Origin: Amycolatopsis granulosa
GTDB lineage: Bacteria; Actinomycetota; Actinomycetes; Mycobacteriales; Pseudonocardiaceae
DNA length: 64,000 nucleotides
Reading direction: 5' to 3'
NCBI RefSeq assembly: GCF_011758745.1
Contig: NZ_JAANOV010000001.1
Coordinates: forward strand, 1,116,001-1,180,000
Shown here in pieces: positions 25,948 to 34,143 of the stretch (the first letter of the stretch is position 1; every line of letters begins with the position of its first letter). Both the position numbers and the translations under genes were made by a program. The notes under the pieces were generated by a model that was given only the letters and a program-made list of their open reading frames with translations, did not search any database and was not told the origin of the DNA.

Positions 25948-26898
25948 GTGGCCGTGACCGATCCCGCCGATGCCCGCCTGCTCGCCGCGCTGGCCGAGCT
26001 GGGCAAGGTGGCCGTGCACGAACTCGCCGCCCGGATCGGGATGGACCCGCGGGAGGCCGCCTACCGGCTGGTGGCGCTGTCCGGCAGCGGGCTGCCCCTG
26101 CTGGTCGGGGTGGAGAGCGACCCGCAGGGCCTGCGGGCCGCACTCGCCGGGGCGTTCCCGCCGCCACGCCATCCCGTTCCGGGGATGCCGCCCGGGCCGT
26201 ACCCGGTGCCCTCCGGCGCCGTCCCCGCCGCCGGCTACCCGGCACCGGCTCCTCCCGCGCCGCCCCAGGCCCACCCGCCGGGTGGGCCCACCGGTTTCGG
26301 CGGGCCGCCTGCCGGCGTGCCGGGTCCGCACGGGGTGCCGTCCGGGCCGTACCCGGCACCCGGCGCGGACCAGCGGCCCGCTCCGCCGCCGCTGGACCCG
26401 GTGATCAGCACGTGGGGCCCGCCGCAGACGGCGTCGTGGGCCCGCGGCGACGCGCCACCCGCTCCGGCGCCGGGGCCGCGCTCCGGCCGGGTCGGCGACA
26501 GGCTGGCCGGGCAGGGACTCGACGGTGAGCAGCTCACCGTCCAGCTGTTCGAGGTGCAGGACCCGGCGGACTACCTGTTCGGCGCGGCCGGCTACCGGCT
26601 CCAGCCGGGTGAGCGGGCCGTCGTGGTGCACACCGAGGTCACCAACACCGGCCCGGTCCCGTTCCGGTCCCTGCCGGACAACTACCTGGAGCTGCTGACC
26701 GCCACCGGCGCGGCGATCGCCAAGGCGCCGGTGTCGCTGACCTCCCGGCCGCCGCACCGGATCGGCGTCCAGCCGGGCGAGACCGCGGGCGGGCACACCG
26801 TGTACGTGGTGCCGGAGTCCACCCGGGTGGTGGCGGTGCGCTGGAGCCCCCGCCCGGAGCCCGACGCACGCTCCCTGACCTGGTCGCTAGAGGACTAG
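25948..26898 (+). CDS. AsnC-type HTH protein with proline-rich linker and C-terminal sandwich domain
   Basis: 316 aa from GTG 25948; GTG 25954 and GTG 25906 are alternatives. Residues 1-60 look like an AsnC/Lrp winged helix: [20 protein letters not shown], then [16 protein letters not shown]. Residues about 75-190 are a Pro/Gly/Ala-rich linker with repeated PYP and PAP units. Residues about 200-316 are beta-rich ([37 protein letters not shown]), like an Ig-type or DUF4352-like domain. The fusion of a DNA-binding end to a beta-sandwich domain is unusual; regulator or surface-partner roles are both open. The stop shares CTAG with the convergent rluD-type gene. Confidence 0.7.
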   Translation: MAVTDPADARLLAALAELGKVAVHELAARIGMDPREAAYRLVALSGSGLPLLVGVESDPQGLRAALAGAFPPPRHPVPGMPPGPYPVPSGAVPAAGYPAPAPPAPPQAHPPGGPTGFGGPPAGVPGPHGVPSGPYPAPGADQRPAPPPLDPVISTWGPPQTASWARGDAPPAPAPGPRSGRVGDRLAGQGLDGEQLTVQLFEVQDPADYLFGAAGYRLQPGERAVVVHTEVTNTGPVPFRSLPDNYLELLTATGAAIAKAPVSLTSRPPHRIGVQPGETAGGHTVYVVPESTRVVAVRWSPRPEPDARSLTWSLED

Positions 26899-27821
26899 CT
26901 CTCCGCGCGCAACACGTCCAGCGCGTGGGTCAGGTCCGCCGGGTACGGGGCTTCGAACCGCACCCAGCGTCCGTCCGCGGGGTGCGCGAATCCCAGCGTG
27001 CGTGCGTGCAGCCACTGCCGGGTCAGGCCGAGTTTGCGGGCGAGCACCGGATCCGCCCCGTAGGTCAGGTCCCCGGCGCACGGGTGGCGAAGCGCGGAGA
27101 AGTGCACGCGGATCTGGTGGGTGCGGCCGGTCTCCAGCTTGACGTCCAGCAGGGACGCCGCACGGAACGCTTCGATCACCTCGTAGTGCGTGACCGACGG
27201 GCGGCCGCCCGCGACGACGGCGAACTTGTAGTCGTGCCGCGGGTGCCGGTCGATCGGCGCGTCGATGGTGCCGCGGGTCGGGTCGGGGTGGCCCTGTACG
27301 ACGGCGTGGTAGCCCTTGTCGACGGTGCGCTCCTTGAACGCCCGCTTCAGCACGGTGTAGGCGTGCTCGCTCTTCGCCACCACCATCACCCCCGTGGTGC
27401 CCGCGTCGAGCCGGTGCACGACACCCTGCCGCTCGGCGGCACCCGAGGTCGAGATCCGCAGTCCGGCCGCCGCGAGCCCGCCGACGACGGTGGGCCCGGT
27501 CCAGCCCGGGCTGGGGTGCACCGCGACCCCGACCGGTTTCGACACCACCACGATGTCGTCGTCGTCGTGCAGGATGCGCAGGCCGTCGACCGGTTCGGCG
27601 ACCAGCTCGACCGGGTTGTCCGGCTCGGGCAGGGTCACCTCGAGCAGCACACCGGCGGAAAGGCGGTCGGACTTGCCGGCCGGACGGCCGTCGAGCAGGA
27701 CGTCACCGGACTCGGCGAGGTCGGCGACCACGGTGCGGGACAACCCGAGCAGCTTCGCCAGCCCGGCGTCCACGCGCATGCCGTCGAGCCCGTCCGGGAC
27801 GGGCAGCATCCGTGCGCTCAC
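26895..27821 (-). CDS. RluD-family RNA pseudouridine synthase
   Basis: 308 aa. An S4-like N-terminal domain ([36 protein letters not shown]) precedes the catalytic domain with [19 protein letters not shown], where the Asp is the nucleophile, plus [10 protein letters not shown] and [13 protein letters not shown]. RluD enzymes modify uridines of 23S rRNA or tRNA. The start is GTG 27821 overlapping the lspA stop (GTGA); lspA-rluD is a common actinobacterial pair. The last codon overlaps the stop of the opposing gene by the four bases CTAG. Confidence 0.93.
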   Translation of the reverse strand: MSARMLPVPDGLDGMRVDAGLAKLLGLSRTVVADLAESGDVLLDGRPAGKSDRLSAGVLLEVTLPEPDNPVELVAEPVDGLRILHDDDDIVVVSKPVGVAVHPSPGWTGPTVVGGLAAAGLRISTSGAAERQGVVHRLDAGTTGVMVVAKSEHAYTVLKRAFKERTVDKGYHAVVQGHPDPTRGTIDAPIDRHPRHDYKFAVVAGGRPSVTHYEVIEAFRAASLLDVKLETGRTHQIRVHFSALRHPCAGDLTYGADPVLARKLGLTRQWLHARTLGFAHPADGRWVRFEAPYPADLTHALDVLRAES

Positions 27822-28408
27822 CGCTTCGCCCTGCCCTTCACGGTGCCGTCGTACTCGCGGCCCAGCAGCGACAGCAGCACGATCAGCGCGCCGCCGACGC
27901 AGATCGCGGAGTCGGCCACGTTGAAGACCGGCCACACGTCGCCGTTGGGCGCGAACAGCGACACGAAGTCGACCACGTGCCCGCGCAGCACCCCCGGTGC
28001 CCGGAAGATCCGGTCCGCCAGGTTCCCGACCGCGCCGGCCAGGACGAGCCCGAGACCGATCGCCCAGCCGACCGACCGCAACCGCTTGGCGAACCAGATC
28101 AACGCCACGACCACCCCGAACGCGACGACCGCGAACACCCAGGTCATCCCGGTGACGCCGAGGCCGAACGCGGCGAACGGGTTGCGGATCAGCTGCAGGT
28201 AGACGAGCCCGCCGAGGATCCGCACCGGTTCGTGCCCCGCCAGGGTGGCCACGACGATCGACTTGGTGACGACGTCCAGGGCGAACACGGCGACCGCGAT
28301 CACGGCCAGCAGCAGGGCACGCCGCTTGGGCCGCGGGGTCACCTGCTGCTCGTCCGGCACGGTGTCCGGGGAGGGCTGGGGGTCACTGCTCACCCCGTCA
28401 TTGTCCAC
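27818..28408 (-). CDS. lspA: Lipoprotein signal peptidase (signal peptidase II)
   Basis: 196 aa with four membrane helices. The two catalytic aspartates are in [12 protein letters not shown] and [10 protein letters not shown] charged cytosolic N-terminal extension of about 28 residues precedes helix 1. The conserved loop usually written RNxGAAFG reads RNPFAAFG here, a tolerated variant. The enzyme cleaves the signal peptide of diacylglyceryl-modified prolipoproteins, such as the DUF3558 protein at 63 kb. It overlaps the pseudouridine synthase gene by 4 bases and starts 21 bases after the aminotransferase stop, so it may also be read from the SAM-regulated promoter. Confidence 0.95.
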   Translation of the reverse strand: MDNDGVSSDPQPSPDTVPDEQQVTPRPKRRALLLAVIAVAVFALDVVTKSIVVATLAGHEPVRILGGLVYLQLIRNPFAAFGLGVTGMTWVFAVVAFGVVVALIWFAKRLRSVGWAIGLGLVLAGAVGNLADRIFRAPGVLRGHVVDFVSLFAPNGDVWPVFNVADSAICVGGALIVLLSLLGREYDGTVKGRAKR

Positions 28409-28429
28409 GTCAGGCGGGACCGCTCCGGT

Positions 28430-29752
28430 TCAGGCCAGGAAATCCGGCAGCGGCCGCGGGTCGGGGCTGGGCGCCCACCGGCCGTCGGTCACCGCGTAGG
28501 TCCAGCGGGCACCGCGGGCGACGATCTGCCGCAGCGCGGTCAGCAGCCGGTCCACGTGCTCGGCGGTGGTGCCCAGGCCGAGGCTCACCCGCAGTGCCTG
28601 CTGTCCCGCGCCCCCGGTGCGTGCCACCAGCCGCCGGGTCGCGACGTGGGCGCAGAACGCGCCGTCGCGCACACCGATGCCGTACTCGGCCGACAGGACC
28701 GCCGCCACCCAGCCGGGGTCGAACCCGTCGAGCACGAAAGCGACGGTGCCGACCCGCTCGGCGGCGCCGTCGAACAGGCGCAGCTCCGCCAGCCCGGGCA
28801 CGGCCGCGAGGCCGCGGGTGAGCCGCTCCAGCAGCTGCTGCTCGTGCGCGGTCACCGCGTCCCAGGAGGCCGCCAGCTGCTCGCACGCCACGCCCAGCGC
28901 GTACACCCCGACGGTGTTGGGCGAGCCGGCCTCGTGCCGCTCGGTACCGGTCTGCCAGGCGACGCCGAGGCGGTCGCCGTCGCGGCGCACCGCTTTCGTC
29001 GCCCCACCGCCGGCCAGGTACGGATCCGCGGCGCGCAGCCAGTCCGCGCGGCCGACGAGCGCACCGGCACCGTAGGGCGCGTACAGCTTGTGACCGGAGA
29101 GCGCGACGTAGTCCACGTCGAGTTCCCGCAGCGAGATCGGCCGGTGCGGGGCGAGCTGGGCGCCGTCCAGCGCGATGCGCGCGCCGTGGCGGCGGGCCAC
29201 CGCCGCGATCTCGGCCACCGGCAGCAGTTCGCCGGTCACGTTCGACGCGCCGGTCACGACCACCAGCCGCGGCCCCTCCGGGCACGCCGCGAGTGCACTG
29301 TCCACTGCGGACACGGCGGCGAGCCGGGTGTTCGGCAGCGCGATCCGCCGCACGTGGGGCCCGCGCCACGGCAGCAGCGCCGCGTGGTGCTCGGTGTCGA
29401 ACACCACCACCGACGTGTGCCGCGGCAGGCTGCGGGCCAGCAGGTTCAGCGCATCGGTGGTGTTGCGGGTGAACACGACCGCGTCGCCGGTGCGGGCACC
29501 GGTGAACCGGCGCAGCACCTCGCGGGTGCGCTCGTAGACCTTTGTGGACACCTGCGAGGCGAACCCGGCGCCGCGGTGCACGCTGGCGTAGTGGGGCAGG
29601 AACTCGTCCACCGCGCGCCGCACCGGCTCCAGGCAGGGAGCGCTGGCGGCGTGGTCGAGGTTGGCGTAGCCGAGCTGACCACCGGTGACCAGGGGGACGG
29701 CGGCGGCAGCGGTGACGGCCGGGGTGGTGACGCGATCGAGAGCGAGAGTCAT
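28430..29752 (-). CDS. Class V aminotransferase, cysteine-desulfurase-like, under SAM-IV control
   Basis: 440 aa, fold-type I PLP enzyme. NLDHAASAPCLEPVRRAVD opens the fold, FTRNTTDALNLLAR and DTEHHAALLPW are cofactor contacts, ALDGAQLAPH follows, and SGHKLYAPYGAG carries the PLP lysine. A Cys in DGAFCAHV lies in a region where cysteine desulfurases hold their mobile cysteine, but assignment is uncertain. Related proteins include cysteine desulfurase-like and isopenicillin-epimerase-like enzymes. The SAM-IV riboswitch upstream links it to sulfur or methionine metabolism. ATG 29752 has GAGGAG close upstream inside the expression platform. Confidence 0.88.
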   Translation of the reverse strand: MTLALDRVTTPAVTAAAAVPLVTGGQLGYANLDHAASAPCLEPVRRAVDEFLPHYASVHRGAGFASQVSTKVYERTREVLRRFTGARTGDAVVFTRNTTDALNLLARSLPRHTSVVVFDTEHHAALLPWRGPHVRRIALPNTRLAAVSAVDSALAACPEGPRLVVVTGASNVTGELLPVAEIAAVARRHGARIALDGAQLAPHRPISLRELDVDYVALSGHKLYAPYGAGALVGRADWLRAADPYLAGGGATKAVRRDGDRLGVAWQTGTERHEAGSPNTVGVYALGVACEQLAASWDAVTAHEQQLLERLTRGLAAVPGLAELRLFDGAAERVGTVAFVLDGFDPGWVAAVLSAEYGIGVRDGAFCAHVATRRLVARTGGAGQQALRVSLGLGTTAEHVDRLLTALRQIVARGARWTYAVTDGRWAPSPDPRPLPDFLA

Positions 29753-29762
29753 CGAGGCTCCT

Positions 29763-29788
29763 CGGGTCCGGGGACCCGCAGGGGGTCC
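29763..29788 (-). promoter_or_regulatory. Expression platform of the SAM-IV riboswitch (competing hairpins)
   Basis: Two hairpins share the same arm and cannot form together. Hairpin A pairs 29763-29768 with 29773-29778; hairpin B pairs 29772-29777 with 29783-29788. The ribosome-binding site and ATG follow within about 10 bases, so switching between them could mask the start. The role is inferred from position. Confidence 0.5.
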
Positions 29789-29819
29789 GCGCTTGCCCGC
29801 CGCACTGCGCGACGAGCCA

Positions 29820-29898
29820 GGTCCTCACCCGGGGCACCCCACCGCGGAAGGAGGGTTGCCGGCCAGCGAGCCGGGGCTTGGCGCTGGCACTCATGACC
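29820..29898 (-). ncRNA. SAM-IV riboswitch
   Basis: Read on the minus strand, the element begins GGTCATGAGTGCCAGCG, continues through CCGGCAACCCTCC and a GGTGGGGTGCCCCGGGTGA segment, and ends GAGGACC. The ends GGTC (29898-29895) and GACC (29823-29820) pair as P1. The conserved core, the CCGGCAACCCTCC block and the terminal GGTG/pseudoknot strand fit SAM-IV RNAs of Actinomycetales, which bind S-adenosylmethionine and lie before sulfur-metabolism genes. It is followed by mutually exclusive hairpins and the aminotransferase start, about 70 bases downstream. A -10-like TACGGT lies just upstream at a distance that would start RNA at the aptamer. Confidence 0.85.
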
Positions 29899-29907
29899 TA
29901 CCGCGAC

Positions 29908-29913
29908 ACCGTA
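29908..29913 (-). promoter_or_regulatory. Candidate -10 box for the SAM-IV transcript
   Basis: TACGGT on the minus strand (29913-29908) fits TAnnnT. RNA would start near 29901, three bases before the riboswitch. No clear -35 is visible. Confidence 0.4.
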
Positions 29914-29944
29914 GCGGATCCGGTCCGCACCGCGCCAGCGGGTC

Positions 29945-31423
29945 TCACTTCCCGGACTCGCCCATCCAGCGGGCCAGCGGCCCGGCCCGGTCCACCGCGC
30001 GGATCCGGCGCTCGGCCGCCTCCCGCGCGGATTCGGTGCTCACGATCAGGATCTGGTCGCCGCGCTGCAGCCGGTCGGTGCGCCCGGGCGGGAAGCTGCG
30101 GCCGTCGCGGACGATCAGGCTCAGCGAGGCCCCGGCCGGCAGCCGCAGCTCCGACAGGTACACCCCGTGCAGCCGGGAGCCGGGCGCGATCTTGACCTGG
30201 AGCAGTTCGGCCTGCAGCTCGTCCAGCGGCGCCGCGTCGACCTCGATCTCCTTCGGCTCGGCCGCGGCGGACAGCCGGAGCAGCCGCGCGAGCGGGCCGA
30301 GCGAGAGGCCCTGCACCAGGGTGAGCACGATGACCAGCACGAACACCGCGTCGACGAGCCGTTGCGCGCCGGGCACCTGCCGGGCGAGCGGGATCATCGC
30401 CAGCACGATCGGCACGGCCCCGCGCAGCCCGGCCCAGGCCACGAAGACCTGTTCGCGCAACGGCACCTGGAACGGCAGCTGCGCGATGAGCACCGACACC
30501 GGGCGGGCGACCACCAGGACGACGCCGGCGGCGATCAGGCCGGGCACGATCGACTCCAGCAGCCGTTCCGGTGAGGCGAACAGGCCCAGCAGCACGAACA
30601 ACCCGATCTGGGCGAGCCAGCCGAGCCCCTCGGCGAAGGACAGGGTGTCCGAGCGATGCGGCAGCCGCGAGTTGCCCAGCACGACCGCGGTGACGTAGGT
30701 GGCGAGCAGACCGGAGGCGTGCAGCAGCTGACCGGACGAGTAGGCCACCACGCACACCGCGACCGTCGCAAGTGGATACAGGCCGGTGGCCGGCAGCGCG
30801 GCCCGGCGCAGCGCCCATCCCCCGGCGAACCCGAGCAGCAGCCCGAGCACGACACCCGCGGCGAGCTCGTACACCACCAGCAGCGGCAGCGACCAGTCGA
30901 AGCGGGTGCCCTCGGCCAGCACGACCACCGCCATGTACGCGGGCGCGTCGTTGATGCCGGACTCCAGTTCCAGTGCGCCGGCGAGGCGTCTGGGCACGCC
31001 GACACCGCGCAGCACGGAGAACACCGCCGCCGAGTCGGTGGAGGAGAGGACCGCACCCCACAGCAACGCCGTCCGCCAGTCCAGTCCGAGCAGCCAGTGC
31101 AGGGCCGGACCGGTGATGGCGATGCTCAGCCCGACCGCCACTGTGGACAGTGCGACGCCCTGGGCGAGGGCGGGCCGCACCGCCGTCCACCGGGTGGTGA
31201 GGCCGCCCTCGGCGAGGATCATGACCAGGGCGGCCAGGCCCAGAGCCTGGGTCAGGAACGGGTCGGCGAAGCGGATGCCGAACCCGGATTCGCCGAGCAG
31301 TACGCCGATCGCGAGGTACAGCAACAGCGACGGCAGGCCCAGCCGGGTGGAGAGGCGGACCGCGAGCACCGCGGCGAGCAGGACGGCGGCGCCCAGCCCC
31401 AGCACGACCGGCAGCTCGCCCAC
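29945..31423 (-). CDS. Potassium/proton antiporter (CPA1 type) with C-terminal TrkA_C domain
   Basis: 492 aa. About twelve membrane segments fill residues 1-400, including the ion-site region WGAVLSSTDSAAVFSVLRG and ESGINDAPAYMAVV, typical of NhaP2-like K+/H+ exchangers. Residues about 405-475 form a TrkA_C ligand-binding domain (GSRLHGVYLSELRLPAG, SLIVRDGRSFPPG). The start GTG 31423 is preferred because GGGGAGG lies 7 bases upstream; the longer GTG 31429 would abut that site. Likely expels K+ or other cations in exchange for protons. Upstream of a DUF167 gene on the same strand. Confidence 0.9.
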   Translation of the reverse strand: MGELPVVLGLGAAVLLAAVLAVRLSTRLGLPSLLLYLAIGVLLGESGFGIRFADPFLTQALGLAALVMILAEGGLTTRWTAVRPALAQGVALSTVAVGLSIAITGPALHWLLGLDWRTALLWGAVLSSTDSAAVFSVLRGVGVPRRLAGALELESGINDAPAYMAVVVLAEGTRFDWSLPLLVVYELAAGVVLGLLLGFAGGWALRRAALPATGLYPLATVAVCVVAYSSGQLLHASGLLATYVTAVVLGNSRLPHRSDTLSFAEGLGWLAQIGLFVLLGLFASPERLLESIVPGLIAAGVVLVVARPVSVLIAQLPFQVPLREQVFVAWAGLRGAVPIVLAMIPLARQVPGAQRLVDAVFVLVIVLTLVQGLSLGPLARLLRLSAAAEPKEIEVDAAPLDELQAELLQVKIAPGSRLHGVYLSELRLPAGASLSLIVRDGRSFPPGRTDRLQRGDQILIVSTESAREAAERRIRAVDRAGPLARWMGESGK

Positions 31424-31455
31424 CCGCACCTCCCCTGCCCGGTTTCGTCAGGCAT

Positions 31456-31728
31456 TCAGAATAGGGAAGCGAGACGCTCGGCCGCGCCGGGCGGGTCGGA
31501 AGTGAGCTCGATCAGCTTGTCCCGGCCGCGTTCCCCTTGCACGACAACGAGATCGCGGGCGCGCACGCCGAGTGCCGCGGCGAGCACCTTGCGCACCGCC
31601 TCGTTCGCCCTGCCCTCGACGGCGGGTGCGCGCACGGCGACGACGAGTGCCCGGCCGCGCGAACCCTCCCAGGTGCCGCCCACGCGATCCCGCCGGGATC
31701 CCGGCTTCACCCGGATGGCGAACCTCAT
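31456..31728 (-). CDS. DUF167 (YggU-type) protein
   Basis: 90 aa, one small alpha/beta domain. The pattern IRVKPGSRRDRVGG, VVAVRAPAVEGRANEAVRKV and VVQGERGRDKLIEL is diagnostic for DUF167. Function is unknown although the family is widespread. Start ATG 31728; 32 bases separate its stop side from the antiporter start. Length matches the family. Confidence 0.9.
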   Translation of the reverse strand: MRFAIRVKPGSRRDRVGGTWEGSRGRALVVAVRAPAVEGRANEAVRKVLAAALGVRARDLVVVQGERGRDKLIELTSDPPGAAERLASLF

Positions 31729-31783
31729 CGGGACGAGCCGGGCAGGACGGAGGTGCGGCGCGGAGCGGCGGACCGGTTCCGCA

Positions 31784-32464
31784 TCACGCGGCGCCCGGCA
31801 GCCGCACGCCCAGCCGCGCCAGCGGCTCCGCGGCCGCGGCGGTCACGTGCACCGCCCGGTCCGGCCGCCGCTCGAACCAGCCCGCCCCGACACCGTGCGC
31901 GAACAACGCCGCCGCCAGCGCCCCGCCCAGGTGGTCGCGCCGCTGCGTCCAGTCCAGGCATCCGCGGAGCAGCGGGCGGCGGCCCCCGGCTGGTACCCCG
32001 ACGCCCAGCTGGTCCAGCACGGCCCGGCCGTGCGGCGTCAGCGCCAGACCCGATCCGGCCGAGATCAGCCCGGTCCGCAGCATCCCGTCGTGCAGGGCGA
32101 CCCCGACGGTGCCGGCGAGGTGGTCGTAGCAGGTGCGGGCGAACGCCAGCCGGCGCACGCGCAGTCCGTCCCGCAGGCCCGTGGGCGCCCGGTGCTGCGC
32201 GTGCTGCGCCAGGTGCTCGATCAGGTCGGCCACCCGCGGGTCGCCGATCCGCACGTACCGGTGCCGCCCCTGCCGCACGCCCACGACGAACCCGGCCGTC
32301 ACCAGGCGCGCGACGTGCTCACTCGCCGTGGACGGGGCCACCCCGGCCGAACGGGCCAGCTCACCGACCGTCCACGCACGCCCGTCGAGCAGCGCCAGGC
32401 ACATCGCCGCCCGGCTCGGATCGGCGAGCACCGCGGCCACCTCGGCCAGCGCGATCGTCTCCAC
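31784..32464 (-). CDS. ArsR-type HTH regulator with helical C-terminal domain, paralogue 1
   Basis: 226 aa. Residues 1-80 are a winged helix: the stretch WTVGELARSAGVAPSTASEH is the recognition region and RQGRHRYVRIGD the wing. Residues 95-226 share with the regulator at 39.0 kb the block LAFARTCYDHLAG, a GLDWTQRRDHLGGALAAAL-type segment and a WFERRPDRAVHVT end. No metal-binding CxC of classic ArsR is seen, so it may sense an organic ligand. Start GTG 32464. Target unknown; no clear partner gene. Confidence 0.82.
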   Translation of the reverse strand: METIALAEVAAVLADPSRAAMCLALLDGRAWTVGELARSAGVAPSTASEHVARLVTAGFVVGVRQGRHRYVRIGDPRVADLIEHLAQHAQHRAPTGLRDGLRVRRLAFARTCYDHLAGTVGVALHDGMLRTGLISAGSGLALTPHGRAVLDQLGVGVPAGGRRPLLRGCLDWTQRRDHLGGALAAALFAHGVGAGWFERRPDRAVHVTAAAAEPLARLGVRLPGAA

Positions 32465-32507
32465 CCGCCCACGGTAACGGCCGCACCCGTCGGCGGCCGC
32501 CGACACG

Positions 32508-34103
32508 TCAGCCCAGGCCGCCCAGGAACACCGACGAGACGTCCACCGCCGGCTTCGACGAGTCCGCACCCACCAGCAGCACCGCGAACGCCACGTCGTC
32601 CCGGTAGCCGGCGAACCACCCGTTGGCCCGGCTGCCGTCGCCGAACTGGGCCGTCCCCGTCTTGCCGTACACGGCACCGGCGCCCCGCAGGCCGGTCGCG
32701 GTGCCGCCGGTGACCACCTCGCGCATCATCGTGCGCAGCGCGGCGATCACCGGCGCCGCCGGCGGCTGGTAACCGGTGTTCACCTGGGTCGCCAGCTCCT
32801 GCCACAGCCGCGGTGTCACCGCACCGCCCCGCGCGACGGTCGCCGCCATCAGCGCCAGGCCGAACGGGCTGGCCTGCACGGTGCCCTGCCCGATGGCCGA
32901 CTCGACCTGCTCGGCGCCGTTCGTGCTCGCGACCACCTTGCCGGTCTCGGTGGTGATCCCGGGAACCGCGAAGTCGGCGTTGAGGCCGAACCGGCTCGCC
33001 GCGGCGGCCAGCGCGTCCGCCGGCAACGCGGACGCCAGCTGCGCGAACGTCGTGTTGCACGAGTGCGCGAACGCCGAGTGCAACGGCAGCGGCGGGTAGG
33101 CGAACTGGTCGTCGTTGGGAATCGTGCGCTGGCCGATGCGCGCGGTCGCCGGGCAGCCGGCCACGGTGTCCGCGGTCGCCGTGCCGGACTCCAGCAGCGC
33201 GGCCGCCGTCACGATCTTGAAGGTCGACCCCGGCGCGTACAGGCCGTTCAGCGCGTTCGGGCCGGTCCCGGCCGCCGCGTTCTGCGCCACCGCGAGCAGG
33301 TCCCCGGTGGAGGGCTGGATCGCCACCAGCATCGCGGGTGCGCCGGCCGAGTCGACCGCCCGCTGGGCCGCGGCCTGGGTGGGCAGGCTCAGCGTCGTGG
33401 TCAGCGGCGGCGCCTCGACCTCACCCTGGCCGAACAGGGTCTCCGGCGCCGCGCCGTCGGGGTCGGTGCTGACCACCGACCAGCCGCCCGGCAACCGCTC
33501 GGTGGCGGTGCGCTGCAGCGCCGGCGTCAGCAGTCCGGCGACCTGCGGTGCCACCGGCTGCGGCCCACCGGCCTGCCAGGTCAGCACCGGCCGGCCGTTG
33601 CGGTCGGCCACCGCGGTGCGCCCGGCCGGGGTGCGCACCGCGAGCACCCGGCCGGCCCGCAGCTTCGGGTGCACCACGGCCGGGCTCCAGTGCACCAGCC
33701 AGTGCCCGTCCACGGAGACGAGGTCGAGGGTGTTGTCGTAGGACCACACCCGCCCGGCCGCGATGGTCCAGGCGACCTGGAACGACGCGGTGGCGCGCGC
33801 GGCACCGGGGGTGAGCTGGCGCAGCCGCGCCGACACCGACTCCGGGGCCAGGCCGCGGCGGGCGTCGCCCAGGGTCAACGCCGCCGCCCGCGGGTCGTCG
33901 GTCAGCGCCGCCGCCGCGTTCGCGTTCCCCTGCCCGAACGCGGCCAGGAACCGGGTGGCGACCGCGCCCGGGTCGTCGGCCGCGGACCCGTCCGCGGCCG
34001 GCCGCTCGGGCGACGAGCCACCCCACACGACGACCACGGCCGCCACGACGATCGCGACGACCGCGGCCGCACCACCCGCGAGCACCCACCTGCGCCAGGT
34101 CAC
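32508..34103 (-). CDS. Penicillin-binding transpeptidase with MecA_N/NTF2-like domain
   Basis: 531 aa. One N-terminal membrane anchor (residues 8-28) places it outside the membrane. Residues about 45-160 form an NTF2-like domain, then a dimerisation region, then the transpeptidase domain with SxxK in APGSTFKIV (about 292-295), SCN at about 348 and KTGTAQF near 481. This layout is that of class B PBPs similar to mycobacterial PbpL/Rv2864c and to PBP2a architecture. It cross-links peptidoglycan; the NTF2-like region may lower beta-lactam affinity but that is not visible. GTG 34103. Located upstream of nothing on its strand except the ArsR gene. Confidence 0.9.
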   Translation of the reverse strand: MTWRRWVLAGGAAAVVAIVVAAVVVVWGGSSPERPAADGSAADDPGAVATRFLAAFGQGNANAAAALTDDPRAAALTLGDARRGLAPESVSARLRQLTPGAARATASFQVAWTIAAGRVWSYDNTLDLVSVDGHWLVHWSPAVVHPKLRAGRVLAVRTPAGRTAVADRNGRPVLTWQAGGPQPVAPQVAGLLTPALQRTATERLPGGWSVVSTDPDGAAPETLFGQGEVEAPPLTTTLSLPTQAAAQRAVDSAGAPAMLVAIQPSTGDLLAVAQNAAAGTGPNALNGLYAPGSTFKIVTAAALLESGTATADTVAGCPATARIGQRTIPNDDQFAYPPLPLHSAFAHSCNTTFAQLASALPADALAAAASRFGLNADFAVPGITTETGKVVASTNGAEQVESAIGQGTVQASPFGLALMAATVARGGAVTPRLWQELATQVNTGYQPPAAPVIAALRTMMREVVTGGTATGLRGAGAVYGKTGTAQFGDGSRANGWFAGYRDDVAFAVLLVGADSSKPAVDVSSVFLGGLG

Positions 34104-34143
34104 CGGCGTAACCCCCTGTTGGTGTTTACCCTCCAGTCGGAGG

